Assembly (NCBI RefSeq): GCF_001540865.1
Contig: NC_033621.1
Span: 20,930,344-20,994,343 of the forward strand
From: Ananas comosus
Taxonomy: Eukaryota; Streptophyta; Magnoliopsida; Poales; Bromeliaceae
Direction of reading: 5' to 3'
Length of the DNA stretch: 64,000 nt
Shown here one piece after another: positions 12,955 to 24,299 of this stretch. The position numbers were made by a program, and so were the translations under genes. The notes under the pieces were generated by a model, which saw only the letters and a program-made list of their open reading frames with translations, did not search any database and had not been told where the DNA came from. Positions within the stretch are counted from its first letter, which is position 1. Each line of letters opens with the position of its first letter.

Positions 12955-13560
12955 AGGTACGGACATTCGAAATTTTATTCGATTTCAAATCCGAACAGAA
13001 CGAATATATTCGATACTAAATAAATATAATTTTAGATATGAATATTAACAATAAAAATCCGACGGATATAAATTCGGATATGAATTTTGACCGTGCCCGA
13101 TCTGAATCCGAATCCAAATTTATTTTACATGATATATAATATGTATATAAAAATTTAATTTTATATTTGAATTTACATTTTAAAAATTTAAATTAAATAT
13201 AATATATTTTAAAATATTAAAAGGAGAAATAATTATTTCGGTTAGTCAGATTATGGGTTTGGATATGGATTTTTAATTTATTTTATATTATATATAATAT
13301 GTATATAAAAATTTAATTTTATATTTGAATTTATATTTTAAAAATTTAGATTTAATGTAATATATTTTGAAATATTAAAAGTAGAAATAATTGTTTCGGG
13401 CTCGGATTCGAGTTTCGAATTTTTGGTCGAGTTATGAGTTTGGATATAAAGTTTTAAAATTCATCAGGTTCGGATTCAATTTCGGATTTCAGGTTTGGAG
13501 TTGGTTTCGGGTTCGGATATTTGAAAGTCCGCCTTGAATCCGACCCGTTAACATTCCTAA
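12955..13560. repeat. AT-rich region with two ~158-bp tandem copies
   Basis: The stretch starting near 13124 (a TATATAATATGTATATAAAA-like segment) is repeated from about 13282 with few changes, giving a period of about 158 bases. It is flanked by CGGATTCGGAT/TTCGGGTTCGG-like degenerate sequence. Repeat identity unknown; no coding potential. Confidence 0.6.
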
Positions 13561-14949
13561 CGTGGGCCAAAAGGAGATGAACGGGTGTTGTCACAAACAG
13601 TAAAATTTGGATGACCTCATGAATAGATTAAAAAGATAAAATGTTCTATTTGTACTTCCAAAAAAACAAGTATGGATCTTACATACATCATGTTAAGATT
13701 TTTAAAAATTCAAATGAGTTATAGTAAAAAAATAAATACATTGATGTGATAAGTACAAAAATGATAATTTTTTAATGTATAGGTATAAGATTTACATCTC
13801 CTCTCAATTATAGAGCTTTCGAAAATGGGTTCTTCAACTTTAAATTTTTTTTTTAATATTGAGTATTTTAAGCGTCTAAATTTTTTTTTAATTTTTTTTA
13901 TAGTTAATTAAGTTTGACAATTTCAATCAATTGTAAGTGTGCAGTTAATTAATCTAATTTAATTCATTAAAAACTAATTTAAGTTATCAAATTTAATAAA
14001 ATTATCGATTTAAGTTTCAATTATTAATTAAATTTAAATTTTTAATTTAAAAATAGCTTTAGGCTTAAAGATAAGTTTATAATTTAAATCCAAAACATGC
14101 AATTGAATTCACAATTTGAATTCCAAGTTCAAGTTGAAGTTGGTTGCTGAAAATTTATTTCAAATTTAAATTTAAATATTCGAGTTTAAGTTTGAATTTA
14201 AATGTTAAAACTAGAATTCAAAATTTTGCAAAATTTAAATCATATTTAAATTGACAAATTTGAATTCAAAAGTGTAATTGAATTCAAATTTGGATTCATA
14301 ATTGAATTCCAATTCAAAGTTAACTTAGAATTCAAAATTAAAATAAATTCAAAGATTAAAGTAAAGATGGAACATCATCTCTTACATAGATTCTCCATAT
14401 TCGGTGTCTTCAGAATGTTTTAAGCCAAAATTAAAAAAATAAGATTACATTACTTTTGTAAAATAACTTCTATATTCAATTTCGTAAATTAAATAACTGA
14501 TAAAATTTTACTTCCTGAAAGTACTATTTTTGGAATAAAGCTTCGGTGAGGAGCTCTCCCCTGGGAGCGTCCGATCCACTTGCATGTATTTATTTTGCCT
14601 TTATCCAATGATTTTCGGTATTTTTTAACACTAAAATTTTTTTAAAAAATAAATTTAAAAAATTTATAATTTTGGATAGAAATAAAAGTGATATGTGGCG
14701 ATGTACGTAACGAAGCGTTCTTGGGGAGCACTAAACATTGTTTTTCCTATTTTTGGTACTTCACTTTGTGCCAATCAAGCAACACTTGCCTCAGACAAGC
14801 ACCAAAATGGACACACCTCCTTGGACCCAACATTAATTAGGACCCATTAATGGACTAGTGGGATAATAATGCTTGGACCAGTTCAAACACAAGTTTATAT
14901 TATATATGTAAAATAATTGGCGTAACAATATAATTGATTATATTATATA
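13561..14949. other. AT-rich intergenic DNA
   Basis: No gene is seen. 14090-14345 is a low-complexity stretch built from AATTCAAATTT-like words. 14540-14740 carries a GC-richer pair of segments (GGAGCTCTCCCC... and ...TTCTTGGGGAGCAC) that may be ends of an old element, but I cannot support it firmly. Confidence 0.4.
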
Positions 14950-15494
14950 GGCTATGACTACTATACTATTATGAGTATTGAAGCCCTCGTACTCATAAGT
15001 TGTTTTCAATGATGGAGCTTCCGAATCGACGATCCACTCTGTTAAATATGATCTAGAGTATTTGAAACTTCTAGAAAATTAATTTCGTAAATTTTCGAAA
15101 TCATAATAAAGTCCATCAAGTGGGCATAAAATGAACGGTCAAAATCGAACGACGTCCTAAAAAAAGATAATCGGATCCTTCAATTCAAGATCGGAGTTAT
15201 TGATCTTTATCTATGTAGTGAATAGAATTTTCTATCAAAAATTCAACAAATTCTGATTATTTTACACCATTAAACTAGCAAGTATCCCATACCGGCCGTT
15301 AAAAATTGTCAAATTTGTGACCTCTTGATCGTAAGGTAAATGATGTCGAAAAATTATAAATTTTGATTTCTAGAAGTTTTAAATGCTGTAAATAACGTTT
15401 AACGTTGTGGATCGTCGATTCGGAAGCTCTATCATCGAAAACAACTTATGAGTACGAGAGCGATCATACTCATAATAGTATAGTAGCCGGACCC
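14950..15494. mobile_element. Palindromic MITE (about 545 bp)
   Basis: The two ends are long inverted repeats. The left end contains ACTACTATACTATTATGAG, a CTCGTACTCATAAGTTGTTTTC segment and GGAGCTTCCGAATCGACGATCC; the right end carries the reverse complements in mirror order. It is flanked on both sides by ATATTATATA (9-10 bp), a Mutator-like target duplication length, though the flank is AT-rich so this is weak. Right-end fragments of the same family occur after the Ns at 24173 and 50734. Confidence 0.75.
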
Positions 15495-16589
15495 ATATTA
15501 TATATGATAAAGTTGTTAAAAATTTTTGTTGGTGGTTTATTATTGGTTAAAACGCACTCAACTTTGTGCCACAAGCCTTGTGGCAACAGACTCAAGAGAT
15601 TAATAAATTCAGTTGGATAAGTTGAATAAATTGAGTGGAATTGTGATTCACAATAGACATAATGGCAAGAGATCTAATAATAAATTTAACGTTCAGATGG
15701 ATTAAGTAGGGTCGATATTCGTGAGCATTGTAGTTGAGCTTTTAAATATGATGAATACGCCCTTCCCATCAGAAAATATTTTTGGGATAGTTTGTCAGCA
15801 TTTACAATCCATAGATTGATCGTGGGATACATTGACAATAATACAAGTACTATTGGAAAAGTTCTTTCTAATCTTTAAGCAAAAATTTTTTAAAGTAATT
15901 TTAAAATGCAATAATTCAATTTCAGTTTTGAGCAGAAATTAAGTAGCGAAAACTGTAGAGAAGAAAGGATTAGATGAAGCCTGTAAGTCAAGGCGTGCAA
16001 AGCACTATACTATAAGCGAGATTGTCCCTCCAAGTTTGAGGCTTCGGCAGTCACTTCCAGCGATACAATGACCACCGTCCATCCCATCGGTCTGGTTTCA
16101 GGGTGGTGCAATACGAACCCAACAAGCTATCAGAGATCCAGTCAAGTATATAGAATAGGCAATGTAATCGAGCAAAATCGTCGGTAAGAATGTAGAACAT
16201 AGAAATCTCAGGTAACCCTCTCCCACAAGCATATAGTAGGAAGATGAAGGTACAATGGTTCAATTCCGTGCAATGCAACATAAGGAAAGTGCCCGTAATA
16301 TATGGGATATGGGTTAGGGGCTAAATACAAAATTTTAAAAAATAAAATAAAACAAAATGAGCTATGTGCTGGAACCGCGCGCCGCTCATACGGCCAAATA
16401 AGAGTTAGGGCTAAATACAAAATTTCAAAGAATGAAATAAAACAAAATGAACTGTGTGCCTGGACTGCGCGCCACCTGTCCAGTCCGTGCCGTGCGTATG
16501 TCTAATCAAGAGTATAATTCTCATATTTTTCCAAAAAATTAATTTGAAAATAAAGGAGCATATATACAACATCAATATGTCTTAGTTTT
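15495..16589. repeat. Intergenic DNA with an ~83-bp direct duplication
   Basis: From about 16316 and again from about 16399 the sequence repeats GGGCTAAATACAAAATTT, an AAACAAAATGARCT stretch and a GCGCGCC-containing end; these are two adjacent copies of about 83 bases. The rest shows no gene. Confidence 0.55.
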
Positions 16590-17720
16590 AACTAATAAAG
16601 GAGCCCGCGCTTCGCAGCGGGTAGCAACTATAGGAGTAATTAATAATAAAAAAATATCAAATATTCTTTTGTGTACTTCACTTGCCGCAGTCACTAAAGG
16701 TCCCTCACTATTGGTGCCCGGGATGGGACCGACGACGCCTTCTCTGGCGATGGTGACAGCGAAGATGACAACGATCTCTTCGACCGCGACAGAGAAGGGA
16801 GATGGGCACACATTAGTGAGAGAGGGAGGGAGAGAGGCGACGGTGTAAAGAAAAAGATGAGGGAGAGAGAATTAATGAATTAATTGGGGATGAAGATGTA
16901 CGGATTGCAGATAGCAAAGAATAATTTGGATACATTACTTAGAAGTCTAGTAGAGGGAAAGAGAATTATCATAATGGATTAATTGGAGAGAAAGATGTGA
17001 GGATTGTAGATGGCAGTGAAATCATTTAGATGCATCAATTGGAAGTTTGGTAATGAAACCGTTTAAACGCATTAATTATATGCATTAATTGAAAGTTTAA
17101 TGAAGTAAATGGAAAAAGTCACACCTGGTGAGGGTGAAGGACAACTTGCAATAGGAAATGGGAAGGGTCACACGCTAGTGAGGGTGAAGAACAACTTACC
17201 ACATGGCAAAAAATATTGAGAATTTATATAGGTTGATAGATTAATTGGAGAGAAAGAAGTAATTAAGGATTGTAAATGGCAGTGGAATTATTTAGATGCA
17301 TTAATTGAAAGTTTGGTAATGAGACCGTTTAGATGCAAAAAATGAAAATTTGATGAAGAGAATAGAAAGGATGACACACTGGTGAGGATAAAAGACAACT
17401 TCCCATAGGGAATGGAAAGAGTCACACACTAATGAGGGCGAATGACAACTTGCCGCGTGGAAAAAAAATATTGGAGATTCATATAGGTTAATAGATAGAT
17501 TTAGATGTATTAATTAGATGCATTAATTGAAAATTTGATAAAGAGAATGGAAAGGTTGACACACAGATGAGGATGAAGGACAACTTGCCATAAGGAATAT
17601 GAATGGTCACACACTGATGAAGGTGAATAACAACTTGGCATGTGACAAAAAATATTGGGGATTCATATAGATTAATAGATGTGAGACTCATCTTCACATG
17701 TGAAAATTTTAACATGGGCT
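16590..17720 (-). mobile_element. Helitron-like element, minus orientation, with internal repeats
   Basis: On the minus strand the end reads CCCGCTGCGAAGCGCGGG, a GC-rich hairpin, followed about 10 bases later by TTAG then T. This resembles a Helitron 3' end with CTRR decayed to TTAG. The preceding 100 bases match 22110-22205, which ends in a hairpin and CTAG. Inside, degenerate units with GTCACACNNTGATGAGGGTGAA and ACAACTTGCC recur near 17115, 17165, 17370, 17420, 17550 and 17610. Larger blocks ending AAAATATTGGGGATTCATATAG recur near 17208, 17461 and 17645. The 5' end is not located. Confidence 0.6.
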
Positions 17721-18234
17721 CTCATGTAAGGCCGATAAAATATTGGGCGGCCCAGAAAGCCCATAAAATTTTAAATCACAAAAAAGCCCAATTAAGACTG
17801 ACAAGTACCACTATCACATAGGGGCACATTTAGTTGATTATATTGCACTTGGGGAAAAATAATCAATAATTATATCGAATAATTAATACACTAACTCTCG
17901 ACAAAATAACTGAAAATGTAAAATTCAAAATTCGTGAAGCCTATGTCCGAGAATTACATTTTTGAAGTGCACACATGAAAATTTGGATTTTCCAAAATAT
18001 ATATACATATATGATTGACTATTGTGCTATCTAATGATTTAAGTTTAGCCGTTTCAATGACGCTTTTGATTAAACATTGAGTGAAAACAAAAGACAAAAC
18101 CAAGATGATATAAATTACAAAGAGTCTTTAATAAAGGAGAGTTCCATCACATCATGTGGTACGAAGGCGACACGTGTTTTCTCTATTCTCCCATATTCAC
18201 TTTAAAAAAATTACATGCACTTGTTCCACAATAA
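17721..18234. other. Intergenic DNA
   Basis: No gene or recognised repeat is seen. This is the left flank of the LINE insertion. Confidence 0.5.
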
Positions 18235-19395
18235 TATAGCATGTATCAAGCCCTCCTTGCCAAATTGTGGTGGAATTTTCTTACGGCGTCTCAGTTGCAA
18301 TGGAACAAGATAATTCGTGAGCTGTTCTATCTTAGAAGAAGACCACTAAAAGATGGCAGGTGCTTTCGACCATCCTCCTTTCGGTGGAAGGGCGTTCTAA
18401 GTCAAAAGGATATATTCAACTGGGGAGTCTGCTACAAGTTGGGCAATGGGCGTATTATCGACTTTTGGTCAGACCGGTGGTGTGGGGAAACCACTCTCTC
18501 TTCGACTTTTCCTGAGGTGTTCCGGTCATCAACTCGTAAAAGATTGAAAATCAATGAATGCTCAAATAGTAACGGCTGGTGCTGGGACAAGATTCTAAGT
18601 AGCACCAGCACTAGTGACCACAGGATGACTGCATGCATCTCGGCCCTCAAGGCACGGCTCTCCTCCTTCAAACCTGGATTGGGACCGAACAGTGTGCATT
18701 GGCGGTGGAGCCCCAACGAGCATTTTACCGTGAAGTCAACATATTCGGCAATGTGTGACGGGGGGACGAGGGATGGACGGACCTGCAAAATTTGGAAGCT
18801 CTGCATACCATTAAAAGTTAAAGTGTTCTGCTGGCTCGTCCTCAAGAAGAGACCTCTTACTGTAGATAATTTGTTAAAAAAAGAATGGATAGGCAACACG
18901 AATTGTGTGCCGTGTGGGTCTGATATGGAAACAATAGACCACCTTTTTTCTCAATGTGTATTCTTCAAATTTCTTATGGTGATGTCATTGGAGGATGTCC
19001 GAGCAGGAGATTTGGCCGAAGATGTGCATATGGTTTGGGACAGACGGAGCGGAAGGATGGGGTCTCAGTCCATGAGCGATAGTTTATCTGGACTAATTAC
19101 CTGCTGGTGGGTTATTTGGGAGACCAGAAATTGTGTGATCTTTAGGAGGAATCAGACTGATCCAACCCGTGGTTGCTATAAGGTTAAACAGGTGACATCC
19201 CTGTGAGGGAAACTTCGCCCTATGGAGAGACACTGATTTTTATTTTTATTTTTATTTTTATTTTTTTTCATCTTTGTCCGGCTTTTCATCTCTTTAGAGG
19301 CCTTGTTGCCTCACCCATGTAGCTAAGTTCATATCCTGAATGAATGAAGCCGGAAGTGTGCTACATTTTTCTCAAAAAAATATAGCATGTATCAA
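18235..19395 (+). mobile_element. 5'-truncated LINE insertion with target-site duplication
   Basis: The 15-bp direct repeat TATAGCATGTATCAA occurs at 18235-18249 and 19381-19395. Between them lies a 1131-bp element (18250-19380). It carries a non-LTR retrotransposon 3' coding region, a 3' UTR with a TTTTTATTTTTA stretch, and a short poly(A) end directly before the second repeat. This is the classic product of target-primed reverse transcription with 5' truncation, so the reverse transcriptase core is absent. Confidence 0.93.
18250..19206 (+). pseudogene. LINE ORF2 C-terminal remnant (zf-RVT region)
   Basis: This is an open frame of about 318 codons inside the LINE, ending TGA at 19204-19206. 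It contains ALLAKLWWNF, FRWKGVLSQKDIFNWGVCYK, GRIIDFWSDRW, a WRWSPNEHFTVKSTY block, IWKLCIPLKVKVFCWL and a Cys-x2-Cys...His...Cys knuckle (CVPCGSDMETIDHLFSQC). This is the order typical of the zinc-binding region after reverse transcriptase in plant LINEs. The apparent ATG at 18241 lies in the target-site duplication and is therefore host DNA, not the native start. It is a 5'-truncated fragment, so not an active gene. Confidence 0.9.
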
Positions 19396-19440
19396 ATTTT
19401 TTTCTTAATTTGAAATCAAAATATAATTTGATAGATATAA

Positions 19441-19790
19441 TCTATACTATATAAAAGGATTAATCACTCTATGCGCAAAATATTAGAGTTTAAATTTCAA
19501 AAATAGTGTTTTATCAATACAGTGTTTAAGATATAATATACACTCGAAGGTTCTCGTCCTATCCCATTCCTCATTTATAAACAAATTGACTACATCCGAT
19601 CTATAAATATTAGATACACCAACCCTAATTTTAAATAATTAATATTATAAAATTAAAATATAATTTTATAAATGCAAAGCCTCTATATAAAAAAACTCTC
19701 GGGATTTAAATTTTTATATTGGGTTTTTAAAAATAAAGTATAAAAAATTTACTTATATGCTGGGTGCACCAAATAGTATTCTTTCCTTTA
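19441..19790 (+). mobile_element. Possible Helitron 5' end
   Basis: TCTATACTATATAAAAGG begins at 19441 directly after an A, the usual A|TC context and terminal consensus of plant Helitron 5' ends. I found no matching hairpin plus CTRR end nearby, so the extent given is nominal. Confidence 0.35.
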
Positions 19791-19884
19791 ATATAGGTAA
19801 AAATATATAGGTACTCCTCAACTATAATTTTTTTTAATTAAGGCCCACTGAAGTTCTAATTTTTTTTATTTTAACTTTTATATT

Positions 19885-20375
19885 TTGTAACGTTCATCCT
19901 AGGATTACTCCCGTCCTAGCACACTTTAGTCCTAGGATGGATGACCTTTTGGAAAATTGGGGTGTCACTGTTGATATCAGAGCCAATTACCAGTCGAAAA
20001 TATAAGATGAGTCTCAGCTGAGCTAGAATTATACAATAGGGAGGCGAGACTCTCATATTGTTAACTGTTGTGGGTAGAGTGCGGCTCTCCAGTAAGGTGC
20101 GGCTCCCCAACAAGGTTGATTAAGTTAGCGTGACGAATCTTATATCCCCTAGTACTTGTGAGTCTGAGCCTAACGAGAATGTCAGCATATACTTAAAAGA
20201 GGATAATATGAGACCTTAGGTAGTCCTACATACAGATATAATAAAGTTAAAACTCTTAACTCGATTTAAATATTTTGACGGTGGCTAAACCCAAGAGGTT
20301 AAGAGAGTTAAGCGTCCTAGGACGGTAGTAGTTCTAGGATGGGTGACTCCGTGAAAAGTTGGGACGTCACATATT
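19885..20375 (+). mobile_element. Small LTR/TRIM-like retroelement remnant
   Basis: The segment CTAGGATGGATGACCTTTTGG followed by GGGGTGTCAC (19930-19970) recurs in diverged form at about 20333-20371. Immediately after the first copy is TGATATCAGAGCC (about 19973), which resembles an initiator-Met tRNA primer-binding site (TGGTATCAGAGC). Two direct repeats with a PBS and only about 400 bases between them fit a TRIM-type element. There is no coding capacity. Confidence 0.55.
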
Positions 20376-21559
20376 TAGTTAAATTAAAATGATCAAAGAT
20401 AATTAAAATTATTAAATCTGATGAACCTATTAATGAATTTAATAAATTTATAAAATTTTGATAAAATTATTTTTAGTCGAAAAATTAAAAGTTTAGGAAG
20501 TCTCTGTACATTTTCATCCTAAAAAATTTTAGTAAAAAAAATGTAAAGACCCCCTCAATTATTAAACACTTTGAAATAGACAACTCAAAATTATTGTTTT
20601 AACTGATTTTTTATAATTTTTAATTTTTTATGATTAATTTTAGTTAATTAAACAAAATAATATTGATTACTTAAATATAGATTGTACAATAAAAATAAGA
20701 ATGATTAATCAGATTTAAGTTAATTATTTATTTTAATAAATTTAGTTGCAAGAATTGCATGAACTATACTAACCAAAACTATAAAGATAAAAGATGCATT
20801 TAAATTTTGAATTCAGTGTATCATTGACTAACTCAAATCTAATATATTGAAAAGCAGAATAGTAAAAATAAAATTTTGAAAGATTGGATAACTAATTCAA
20901 AATGATTCATAGTTCTGAAAAGTTGTATTCATTTTTACATTTATTTTAATATCAAGCTTTAATGCCATATTTATAGTCTAATGAGCGTTCAACTTCACAT
21001 TCATAATTTTCTGGGATATCCAAAATATAGTAGGTCGACTTTTGATTTAAATAATTAGGCATTCTAAAATTTATTAGATAGTTTAACATATTTGTTCCTT
21101 AAATGAAATTAGTAATTGCACAATGCTTAACTCTATTGTCCTCCGAAATAAAAATAAAATATAAAAAATAAATTATGCTTTTGATCCTCAAACTATAAGA
21201 CGCGTAATATTTTAATTATCGAACTTTAATACGTTATAATTTATGGCGCAAACTATGAGACAAGTGACATTTTAACCTTCAAACTTTAATTTATTATAAT
21301 TTTTGGCTCGAATTATGAAATATGCGATATTTTTATTCTCAACTTTTATTATTGCTGTAAATATAATTTATTATTTTTTATAATTTTTCTCTTTTTTTTT
21401 TATCCTTCTTATAATTTTACTGTAGCATATCAGCTGCTTTTTCTTTAGTTTCTTCTACTTTTATTCTTCTTCTTTTTTTTTAACTTTTATTTATTTTCTG
21501 TTGTTTCTTTCTTCTGCGTCATTTATTTATTTGTTTTCGCAAAATCTATTTGCCGCAAT
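20376..21559. other. AT-rich intergenic DNA
   Basis: No gene is seen. It is AT-rich with poly-pyrimidine tracts near 21390-21520. Confidence 0.4.
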
Positions 21560-22205
21560 GCATGGATGTCTTTATCGGTAATATTTATTGTTAACAAAGT
21601 ATGTATTTCTAGTAATACATTTATTAACCTATATAAATTTTTAATAATTTTTGCCACGTTGGCAAATTCTTCTTCACTCTCATCAATACGTCACCCTTCT
21701 CTTTCCCTTCACCAAATTTTTAATATGCATCTAAACGGTCCCCCATCAAACTTTCAATTAGTGCATTTAAATGATCTCACTCTCATATACAATTCTAATA
21801 TTTCTATCTCTAATTATCTATCAAAACTCTTTTCTATCTCTAATTATCTATCATAACTCTTTTCCTTTTCTCCGCCAAACTTTCAATTAATGCATCCATA
21901 CAGTCTATTGTTTTCTACAATCTTTATTTCTTTATCTCTAATTAATTCGTCAATTTTTTATCTCTCATCTTTTTCTATACACAGTCGCCTCCTTTCCTCC
22001 CTCTTGGAGGGATCGTCGTCGCCGTCACTATCACCGTCCCTAGAAAAGGCATCATCGGATCTATCCCCGCTACCAACAGTCAAGAACCTTTAGTGGCCTG
22101 GTGTAGCAAGAGTGAAATATACAAGAGAATGTTTGATATTTTTTTATTATTAATTACTCCTACAGTGTCTATCCGTTGCGCACGAAGCGCGGTCTACTTC
22201 ACTAG
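21560..22205 (+). mobile_element. Helitron-like element, 3' end
   Basis: It ends GCGCACGAAGCGCGG (hairpin), about ten bases, then CACTAG followed by T at about 22206: the standard hairpin plus CTAG|T Helitron terminus. The final ~95 bases match the minus strand of 16600-16690. The body holds CTTTCAATTARTGCATYTAAA and TCTCTAATTATCTATCA duplications that correspond to the repeats in the 16.6-17.7 kb copy. No Rep/helicase coding is present, so it is non-autonomous. The 5' boundary is approximate. Confidence 0.65.
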
Positions 22206-22475
22206 TTATTACGTTATAGTTTGCTTTTCATGGATTAAGTTAACCGTCCAATTAATCAGTACGCTGGTAAAAAAAATTATACGACGTATGAGTGAGTACA
22301 TAGCATTGCATACGAGAGCTAGGAAGAATTAATAATTAATGTCGGTGAACTCCCCATCTTAATAACTCATTCACAAGCTCCATATAAGTTCAAAATCCTT
22401 CAACAACATTTTATAAAATAAAAAATAAAAAAAAATAGTTAGTCAAAGAAACCTCATTCCCGACATTTAACTAGC
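22206..22475. other. Intergenic DNA and 3' flank of the AGP-like gene
   Basis: Short spacer between the Helitron end and the stop codon of the minus-strand AGP-like gene. It probably contains that gene's 3' UTR. No other feature is seen. Confidence 0.4.
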
Positions 22476-22826
22476 TCAGATGACAAACCATGCCAAGGCA
22501 ACAACGGCCGCGGCAGCAGAAGCCGCCGGACGGGCGACGCCGCCGCTTGCTGCGTGATCGGTGCCGTTGCCGGTGGCGTCAGGCTCGGGCTCAGTGGCGT
22601 GGGTCGGGAGGGGGGCTCCGACCGGGGCAGCGTCGGAGTCGTCGTCGCTGATGTCGTCCACATCGGCCGGGGCACCGTCGCCGTAGTCCCCGAGGGGCGA
22701 CTGCGCGACAGCATCCTGGCCTGCGGTGGCAGGGGAGGAGGAGTCGGAGGAGTCGGAGGAGGCGGCGGCAGCCACGACTGCGAGGAGGAGAAGGGCGGCG
22801 ACGATGAGGAGTCGGGCTCTCGCCAT
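22476..22826 (-). CDS. Small secreted GPI-anchored arabinogalactan/BCP1-like protein
   Basis: Single-exon gene of 116 aa. Residues 1-22 (MARARLLIVAALLLLAVVAA...) form a clear signal peptide. The mature part is rich in Ser, Ala, Asp, Gly and Pro and contains SPLGDYG, an acidic DDISDDDSD patch and APVGAPLP. The last ~16 residues (AASAAAAVVALAWFVI) are a hydrophobic tail that follows small residues, as in a GPI-attachment signal. NGT is a possible N-glycosylation site. Such proteins are processed in the secretory pathway and sit at the plasma membrane or cell wall. The APVGAP motif recalls anther BCP1-like proteins, but I recognise the class rather than the gene. The region is far more GC-rich than its surroundings. 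Confidence 0.8.
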   Translation of the reverse strand: MARARLLIVAALLLLAVVAAAASSDSSDSSSPATAGQDAVAQSPLGDYGDGAPADVDDISDDDSDAAPVGAPLPTHATEPEPDATGNGTDHAASGGVARPAASAAAAVVALAWFVI

Positions 22827-22866
22827 GGCGAAGTCGGAGAGGTTTCGGCGGCGGAGAGAGGCGAGA

Positions 22867-22893
22867 TATGTATATATTATATATTTTATTTAT
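22867..22893 (-). promoter_or_regulatory. TATA-rich core promoter candidate for the AGP-like gene
   Basis: On the minus strand this reads TATAAATAAAATATATAATA and so on, 41-67 bases upstream of the ATG. It is plausible as a TATA box but lies in AT-rich DNA, so the exact element is not fixed. Confidence 0.35.
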
Positions 22894-23850
22894 ATTAATA
22901 TGATATTAGAGTAGCAAATTTTGAATTTGAATAACAATAGACACTTAGCAAAATTAATTTGTTTCTATTTAATTCAAGCCTACGCCGTGAGCTTATCAAA
23001 AAAATCTCAAATCTAGACATAAAAAAAATATATAATATATAAAAATATAAAAAATACTATTTTTTATTAACTTATATTTTTAAAAAATATATATTTTTTT
23101 TATTTAATTTAGTAGTTGATACAGAGCTTTCCAGAAGATTGGCATAACATAATATTTTCTTATGTATGATGAAGAGACATTGATTCTTTCTTTGTTAATT
23201 TGTTGAAGTTTCCACATAAATGGATTATGAAGGATCAGATCAGGAAAAGTATAATCCCTGTAACTTTCACTTTCCTTGTAATGGTCTCACATGATCACAT
23301 TATGAAGGAGATGGGCAATAGGACTAGTCACTAGATTGAAGTGAAGGTTTATTTTACATTAACTAATTAATCATATAATGTTTGGAACTCTTATTTGCGC
23401 ATTTCTTATTTGCCCATAAGTTAAGGGCAAAAGTAGTATTTTAATTTTTTTTAACAGTGGTAGATATTTAACTCATGTTTAATCCAAATTATCTTAATAG
23501 GTGGTAACGACAAAGGTATTTTGAAATAACGGAGGAACAAAGAGGAATATATTGGAAAGAAAAAAAAATAGAAGTAAATAAAATATTTTGAAGGATTGAG
23601 GGTATACGGGCAATTATCCCTTAGTAACAGAGTAGAAATTGGAGTATCTAATACTTATTTGAGGGCATTTTAGGTATTCAGAGAGAATAATTATCCAAAA
23701 ATAAAAAGAATAAGATCAAAGACAAAGTTCTCATCACAAAAAGTAATGATATAATAGTAAATTAGTACTCTCTCCCCCACATTTCCCCTACCCTTTTATC
23801 CCCCTTTCCTTGTACCCAACCCCACACTGCTTTGGAACATATGCTAATGG
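22894..23850. repeat. AT-rich intergenic DNA including a dispersed repeat copy
   Basis: 23405-23620 is a second copy of the repeat at 2905-3125. The remainder is AT-rich with no gene. Confidence 0.45.
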
Positions 23851-24039
23851 AGTAAATGCTCCTCCTTTTTCCTTTTCTCCTTCTTCTTCTTGCACCTTAG
23901 AAAAAGCCAAAGCTTCTCCGACAACTCCCCCAAAAAAGGAAAGGGGAAAAAAGACTCTAAAAGACCCAAAAAGGAGCCATTTTTGGGGTTAAATTTTGGT
24001 GGAACTGAGGAGCAGTGGAGTTGATCTTTTGGTGAAGCC

Positions 24040-24148
24040 ATGGCATTGCCCATTTCTCCTCCCCTCTTTGCTTGGTTCCTGCTCATGCTCTTCCTCCCAA
24101 TCTCTTCTTCTCATGTCTCTTTTCAGATCCAGAGGACACCCATTCCAG
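24040..24148 (+). CDS. Orphan first exon of a secreted protein (gene truncated)
   Basis: The ATG sits in a strong plant start context (GAAGCCATGGCA), preceded by a CT-rich leader at about 23860-23900. The exon encodes a 36-residue N-terminus: a hydrophobic signal peptide (MALPISPPLFAWFLLMLFLP, then ISSS) followed by HVSFQIQRTPIP. It ends in phase 1 at a good donor, CCAG|GTTTTT (24149). The single N at 24173 follows within 25 bases and is succeeded by a MITE fragment. No continuing exon is found before the ALB4-type gene. I do not recognise the family. The gene may be truncated, or the assembly may have lost its remainder. Confidence 0.5.
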
Positions 24149-24173
24149 GTTTTTTTTTTCTCCCCCCCTTTTN

Positions 24174-24292
24174 GGTGCCGATCGTCGATTTGGAGGCTCC
24201 ATCATCGAAAACAAATGGATGGCAACGGAGCCCGTTTGCTATCGATAGTATTCTAGCTCAACTCTATATATATATATATATATATATATAAC
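24174..24292. repeat. MITE right-end fragment plus TA microsatellite
   Basis: GATCGTCGATTTGGAGGCTCCATCATCGAAAACAA resembles the right arm of the 14950-15494 MITE. It begins directly after the N at 24173 and runs into a (TA)n tract at about 24264-24291. Confidence 0.6.
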
Positions 24293-24299
24293 ACATTAG

